Shown here piece after piece: positions 10,347-12,745 of a stretch of DNA of 12,745 nucleotides. Origin of the DNA: Candidatus Yanofskybacteria bacterium RIFCSPHIGHO2_02_FULL_50_12 (GTDB lineage: Bacteria > Patescibacteriota > Minisyncoccia > 2-02-FULL-40-12 > GWA2-44-9). Position 1 is the first letter of the stretch. Each line of letters starts with the position of its first letter. The translations under genes were made by a program, and so were the position numbers. Below the pieces are notes generated by a model that saw only the letters and a program-made list of their open reading frames with translations, was not told the DNA's origin and made no database searches. The stretch covers positions 12,844-25,588 of the forward strand of contig MGJZ01000031.1 of the NCBI GenBank assembly GCA_001794525.1, given 5' to 3'.

Positions 10347-11573
10347 ATGCGGCGTATCTACATTTTTATTCTCGGCGCGACACTATTGGCTGGCACTATG
10401 GCCCTGGCCGCATCGGAGGACTCGATCGAGTCGAAAATCTCCTTCCCTGTCGCGGAACTGGGCAATTGTGAAAACAAAAGCGCTTGCCGGGCTTATTGCA
10501 ACACTCCTGATCACATGGAAGCCTGCATGGACTTCGCTCAGAAGCACGGAATTGCGGTAAAGGCTGACGTCGAAAAGGCAAAGAAATTTAAAAACCTGCT
10601 TAAGACGGGCGGACCAGGCGGATGCAAGACTGCTGAAGAGTGTAGGGCTTACTGCCAGAACCCAGATCGCATGCAGACCTGTATCGCTTTCGCCGAACAA
10701 AACGGTTTGATGGAAAAAGAACAGCTAGAAGAGATCAAGCGCACCAGGAGCGTATTTACGAATCCGGGTGTCAAACGGCCGGGCGATTGCGCAGACGAAG
10801 CATCCTGCCATGCATACTGTAGCGATATGGTTAACGGCGAGGAATGTATGAATTTTGCGGTTGAGAACGGTCTTATGCCTAAAGAAAAGATGGAAGTGGC
10901 CCGCAAGATGATACACAGCCTTTCGAGCGGCAGCGGGCCAGGCGGCTGCAAGACGCCGGATGAATGCCGGAGAATCTGCGAAAATCCGGAGCATAAGGAT
11001 CGCTGTATAGCTTTTGCCCAGGATCATGGCGCTATCAGCGCCAAGGAGGCTGAATTTGCCAAAAAGACCGGTGGCGCGGGACCGGGCGGGTGCATCGGCG
11101 AGCAATGCCGCGAATTCTGCGAGAATCCCGAAAATCACCAAGCCTGCATGGAATTCGCTCGCAAGCATGGATTCATCGAATCGGAAAATAATATGCCGCC
11201 GCCTCCCCTGCCTAACGGGCGAGAAGAATTTGAAATGCGGCCTGAACGTCAGTCGAAGCCGCATGATGAACCCGAACGGCGCGGCCCTGGTGGTTGCAGT
11301 TCCGAAGAAGAGTGTATGAAGCGATTCGAAGAAGAGAGGGGGCGGACAAATGAGCAACGGCCGCGGCCAGAGTTCAGGCAGCCATCCGAATTTCATCCGC
11401 CTACGGATTCTCGTCCACCGGAAGATTCTCGCCCGCCTTCGGACTTTAAACCTCCCTCCGATTTCCAGCCGTCTTCAGATTTAAAATCCCCATCTGACTT
11501 TCGGCCGCCGACTGATTTTCAAGCCCCGCCGCCTGGACAAAATTTCCCTGACCAGCCGCCACCTTCTCTCTAG
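10347..11573 (+). CDS. Secreted four-Cys repeat protein with Pro-rich tail
   Basis: A 408-residue exported protein. After a signal peptide (about 1-22, ALAAS cleavage region) come five repeats of about 50 residues, each with C-x5-C-x3-C-x8-C followed by (I/M)xFAxxxG: Cys 41/47/51/60, 93/99/103/112, 148/154/158/167, 201/207/211/220 and 249/254/258/267. A sixth copy (C317, C323) has lost its last two Cys. Most repeats begin GPGGC. Residues 340-408 form a Pro-rich tail with tandem PPSDF-like hexamers. Each repeat probably folds as a small helical hairpin held by two disulfides. I associate this repeat with CPR genomes but know no function. A frame upstream is open to 10314, but the signal peptide starts at ATG 10347. 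Confidence 0.85.
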   Translation: MRRIYIFILGATLLAGTMALAASEDSIESKISFPVAELGNCENKSACRAYCNTPDHMEACMDFAQKHGIAVKADVEKAKKFKNLLKTGGPGGCKTAEECRAYCQNPDRMQTCIAFAEQNGLMEKEQLEEIKRTRSVFTNPGVKRPGDCADEASCHAYCSDMVNGEECMNFAVENGLMPKEKMEVARKMIHSLSSGSGPGGCKTPDECRRICENPEHKDRCIAFAQDHGAISAKEAEFAKKTGGAGPGGCIGEQCREFCENPENHQACMEFARKHGFIESENNMPPPPLPNGREEFEMRPERQSKPHDEPERRGPGGCSSEEECMKRFEEERGRTNEQRPRPEFRQPSEFHPPTDSRPPEDSRPPSDFKPPSDFQPSSDLKSPSDFRPPTDFQAPPPGQNFPDQPPPSL

Positions 11574-11616
11574 AAAAGAAACGAGACCCGTTCTCCGTGT
11601 TGGATACTAAGGTCTT

Positions 11617-11856
11617 TTAGCTGATCAGGTCATGACGCAAGTCATACCAGAACCACTCGATCATGTCCTGGATATACTCGCTGGCGATCTGATTGAAGTA
11701 CGGACTTGCGACCCACGCTTCCCGATCCGAGAACGTCTCCAGTGGAGTAAACGTCCCTCGGAAGCCCGGCAGTAGCGGCTCGTCGGTCGCCACGCGGAGC
11801 ACTCGTTTCTCGTCGTCGCAATAGATGTGCAAATGGTTCCCTGCTGTATGGTACAT
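11617..11856 (-). CDS. Hypothetical protein, 79 aa
   Basis: I do not recognise this family. It is a compact soluble-looking acidic protein with an N-terminal beta-like half (HLHIYCDDEKRVLRVAT) and an aromatic, acidic C-terminal helix (EYIQDMIEWFWYDLRHDL, residues 60-77). It contains one Cys (C13) and no signal peptide. The start is fixed by AAGGAGG (11870-11864) seven bases before ATG 11856. It follows the 146-aa gene at 11919 by 62 bp on the same strand, and both have strong Shine-Dalgarno sites, so they probably form an operon, possibly with an attenuator hairpin between them. No clear terminator follows its stop. Confidence 0.75.
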   Translation of the reverse strand: MYHTAGNHLHIYCDDEKRVLRVATDEPLLPGFRGTFTPLETFSDREAWVASPYFNQIASEYIQDMIEWFWYDLRHDLIS

Positions 11857-11881
11857 GCCCTGTCCTCCTTAAAAATAAGGG

Positions 11882-11897
11882 TGACCGTTCTCGGTCA
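11882..11897 (-). terminator. Possible attenuator hairpin between two unknown genes
   Basis: A 6-bp perfect stem TGACCG/CGGTCA with a 4-nt loop. On minus it is followed by CACCCTTATTTTT and then the AAGGAGG of the next gene. The stem is short and the T-run is displaced, so partial termination at most. Confidence 0.35.
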
Positions 11898-11918
11898 GCG
11901 AGCCTTGCGGCACGACGA

Positions 11919-12359
11919 TTAGTCGTCGTCATCCGGCATATTCCGGCGATCAGACCGTTCCTGCTCTCCTTTGTGAACCAGGGCGTTGAAGAACGACTGC
12001 ATCCGGGCAATCCCCTCTGGCTCACTGGCCAACACGCGGCGGAATCCTTCCTTCTCTCCGATTTGCAGCATGTTTTGCCAACGTACGAGCATATAAGCAA
12101 CCCGATCATCGGAAGTGATAGCGAATTGGTTACTCATAATCTCTTTGACCATGAAGTACACCGCGCTGCGCCTGGCATCAATGAGCGGAAGACCTTCAAG
12201 AGCCAGTCTCAACAGCTGAATCGCCGCGGTAATGGCTCCTTTACGCTCTCCGAATTCCCCGCCAGTCTGAACTCGGGCCAGCCCTTCAAACATTTCTGCC
12301 GCGGGCGAGACCCAATACGAAGGCCTGGCCTTCGGATACTCCAATCTGACAACGGACAT
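11919..12359 (-). CDS. Hypothetical protein, 146 aa, helical
   Basis: I do not recognise this family. The predicted protein is soluble and mostly helical, with amphipathic segments (AAEMFEGLARV, AAIQLLRLALEGLPLI, AVYFMVKEIM, VAYMLVRWQNML) and a polyacidic end (MPDDDD, 141-146). No signal peptide or catalytic motif is seen. The start is fixed at ATG 12359 by GGGAGGTG (12370-12363) just upstream, rather than the in-frame ATG at 12377, which lies before that site. A promoter is embedded in the terminator hairpin of the upstream gene. Together with the 79-aa gene it forms a two-gene unit. Confidence 0.75.
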   Translation of the reverse strand: MSVVRLEYPKARPSYWVSPAAEMFEGLARVQTGGEFGERKGAITAAIQLLRLALEGLPLIDARRSAVYFMVKEIMSNQFAITSDDRVAYMLVRWQNMLQIGEKEGFRRVLASEPEGIARMQSFFNALVHKGEQERSDRRNMPDDDD

Positions 12360-12378
12360 ATACACCTCCCAATGCAAA

Positions 12379-12406
12379 ACAAAATACCGCGTTAGCGGTA
12401 TTTTGT
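12379..12406 (-). terminator. Rho-independent terminator of the 66-aa gene
   Basis: A 12-bp perfect stem (ACAAAATACCGC and complement) with a 4-nt loop, followed on minus by TTTTG. It lies about 18 bp past the stop of the two-helix membrane protein gene. Confidence 0.75.
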
Positions 12407-12409
12407 AAA
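12381..12409 (-). promoter_or_regulatory. Promoter embedded in the terminator hairpin
   Basis: On minus, -35 TTTACA (12409-12404), a 17-bp spacer and -10 TATTTT (12386-12381). The predicted +1 is near 12374, which gives a 15-nt leader holding the GGGAGGTG. It is the only promoter-like sequence between the terminator and the gene. Confidence 0.4.
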
Positions 12410-12424
12410 TCTGAAGATTTCTGA

Positions 12425-12625
12425 TTATGACCTGTTGGCAAGATATTTGCTGGCAATGCTTAGGGCAAAAGAAACAGCGATAACGATGGCGCAGGCGAAC
12501 ATAAGTTTCAGCAAAATGACATTCGGCCCGTCACTCTCTGGAGAAGTTGTAATTACCATTGCCATACCAACAATACCGAACGCGATCGAAGCCCATACGA
12601 ATAATTTTGTAGCTATTTTTTGCAT
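12425..12625 (-). CDS. 66-aa two-helix membrane protein
   Basis: A small integral membrane protein with two hydrophobic helices (about 8-27 and 36-57) joined by a short polar loop (TTSPESDGPN) and with basic ends (MQKIATK, SKYLANRS). By charge, both termini are likely cytoplasmic. I do not recognise the family. It sits between a Cro/XRE-type regulator gene (upstream, same strand) and its own terminator. Its leader can form two hairpins (12627-12642 and 12643-12670). No Shine-Dalgarno is visible. Confidence 0.72.
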   Translation of the reverse strand: MQKIATKLFVWASIAFGIVGMAMVITTSPESDGPNVILLKLMFACAIVIAVSFALSIASKYLANRS

Positions 12626-12626
12626 A

Positions 12627-12670
12627 CGATTTGTCGAAATCGCGCCGCGTAACGTCCTATTAACGCGGCG
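12627..12670 (-). promoter_or_regulatory. Two tandem hairpins upstream of the 66-aa gene
   Basis: CGATTT/AAATCG with a 4-nt loop (12627-12642) directly abuts CGCCGCGT/ACGCGGCG with a 12-nt loop (12643-12670). No U-tract follows on either strand, so these are better read as leader structure or mRNA processing elements than as a terminator. Confidence 0.4.
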
Positions 12671-12687
12671 AATCCGAAATTATTTAA

Positions 12688-12745
12688 TTAATTATTTTTG
12701 TATTCTAAAATATCTCCTGGCTGACATTCTAAGGCCTTACAGATT
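12688..12745 (-). CDS. C-terminus of a Cro/XRE-type HTH regulator (partial)
   Basis: The last 18 codons and TAA of a gene entering from the right edge. The peptide ICKALECQPGDILEYKNN matches the conserved end of short Cro/CI-type helix-turn-helix proteins (HTH_26-like), in which ICKALxCQPGDILEY follows the recognition helix. The family is about 65-75 residues long, so most of the gene lies outside. It probably regulates neighbouring genes such as the 66-aa membrane protein directly downstream on the same strand. Confidence 0.85.
   Translation of the reverse strand, partial: ICKALECQPGDILEYKNN

Noticed and set aside
10725..11396. 223-aa minus-strand reading frame opposite the Cys-rich repeat gene
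   Set aside because: Antisense shadow created by the repeated codon pattern of the true gene.
11380..11560. Tandem DNA similarity that could suggest a CRISPR or satellite array
   Set aside because: The period is 18 bp and follows the PPSDF-like protein hexamers with codon-level variation. There are no spacers.

Overview
The window looks like a chromosomal segment of a Candidate Phyla Radiation (Patescibacteria, probably Parcubacteria-like) bacterium. This is an inference from several traits: small compact genes, many tiny single-helix or zinc-binding proteins, a paired LPXTG protein and sortase, a four-cysteine repeat protein of a kind I associate with CPR genomes, few Shine-Dalgarno sequences, and near-perfect palindromic terminators. 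TGA is used as a stop (for example at the end of the response regulator), so this is not a TGA-recoding lineage. I see no rRNA, tRNA, CRISPR array, transposase or phage module.

Layout. (1) 1-1170: a truncated RRM RNA-binding protein gene with a long leader and a membrane-anchored DsbA-like thioredoxin, both on minus. (2) 1171-2865: divergent from dsbA, an OmpR-family response regulator overlapping a histidine kinase gene. Three TTCATG direct repeats lie between dsbA and the regulator. (3) 2866-4641: a minus-strand run of tiny genes (39, 50, 45 and 59 aa) plus one 183-aa unknown with a textbook promoter and Shine-Dalgarno, separated by palindromic terminators. The tiny products are a Gln/Gly-rich peptide, a one-helix membrane peptide, a C2H2 zinc finger and a DUF378 membrane protein. 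(4) 4803-5906: a PDZ-less HtrA-type serine protease, convergent with a cold-shock protein. (5) 5945-7004: two convergent genes with papain/transglutaminase-like Cys-His-Asp signatures whose 3' ends overlap by 92 bp. (6) 7063-8668: a secreted small protein, a polytopic membrane protein, a 41-aa Cys-rich peptide, and a convergent DM13-domain lipoprotein-sized protein. (7) 8848-11573: a plus-strand cell-surface cluster containing an LPTTG-anchored protein, a sortase whose catalytic Cys position reads Ser, a one-helix protein with NPF motifs, and a secreted protein with five four-Cys repeats and a Pro-rich tail. (8) 11617-12745: minus-strand unknowns, two with strong Shine-Dalgarno sites, a small two-helix membrane protein, and the C-terminus of a Cro/XRE-type regulator running off the end.

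How it fits together. Much of the coding capacity concerns the cell envelope: a two-component system beside an extracytoplasmic thiol oxidase, a surface protease, a sortase with its substrate, and a secreted disulfide-rich protein that would be a natural DsbA client. Expression signals fall into two classes. Several genes have a -10 hexamer exactly 6 nt before the ATG, implying leaderless mRNAs. Three genes of unknown function have strong Shine-Dalgarno sites, two of them with promoters that overlap the terminator of the neighbouring gene. The most notable single observations are the Ser-for-Cys sortase beside an intact LPTTG substrate, a perfect 20-bp inverted repeat inside that sortase gene, the leaderless-promoter geometry, and the TTCATG operator-like array.
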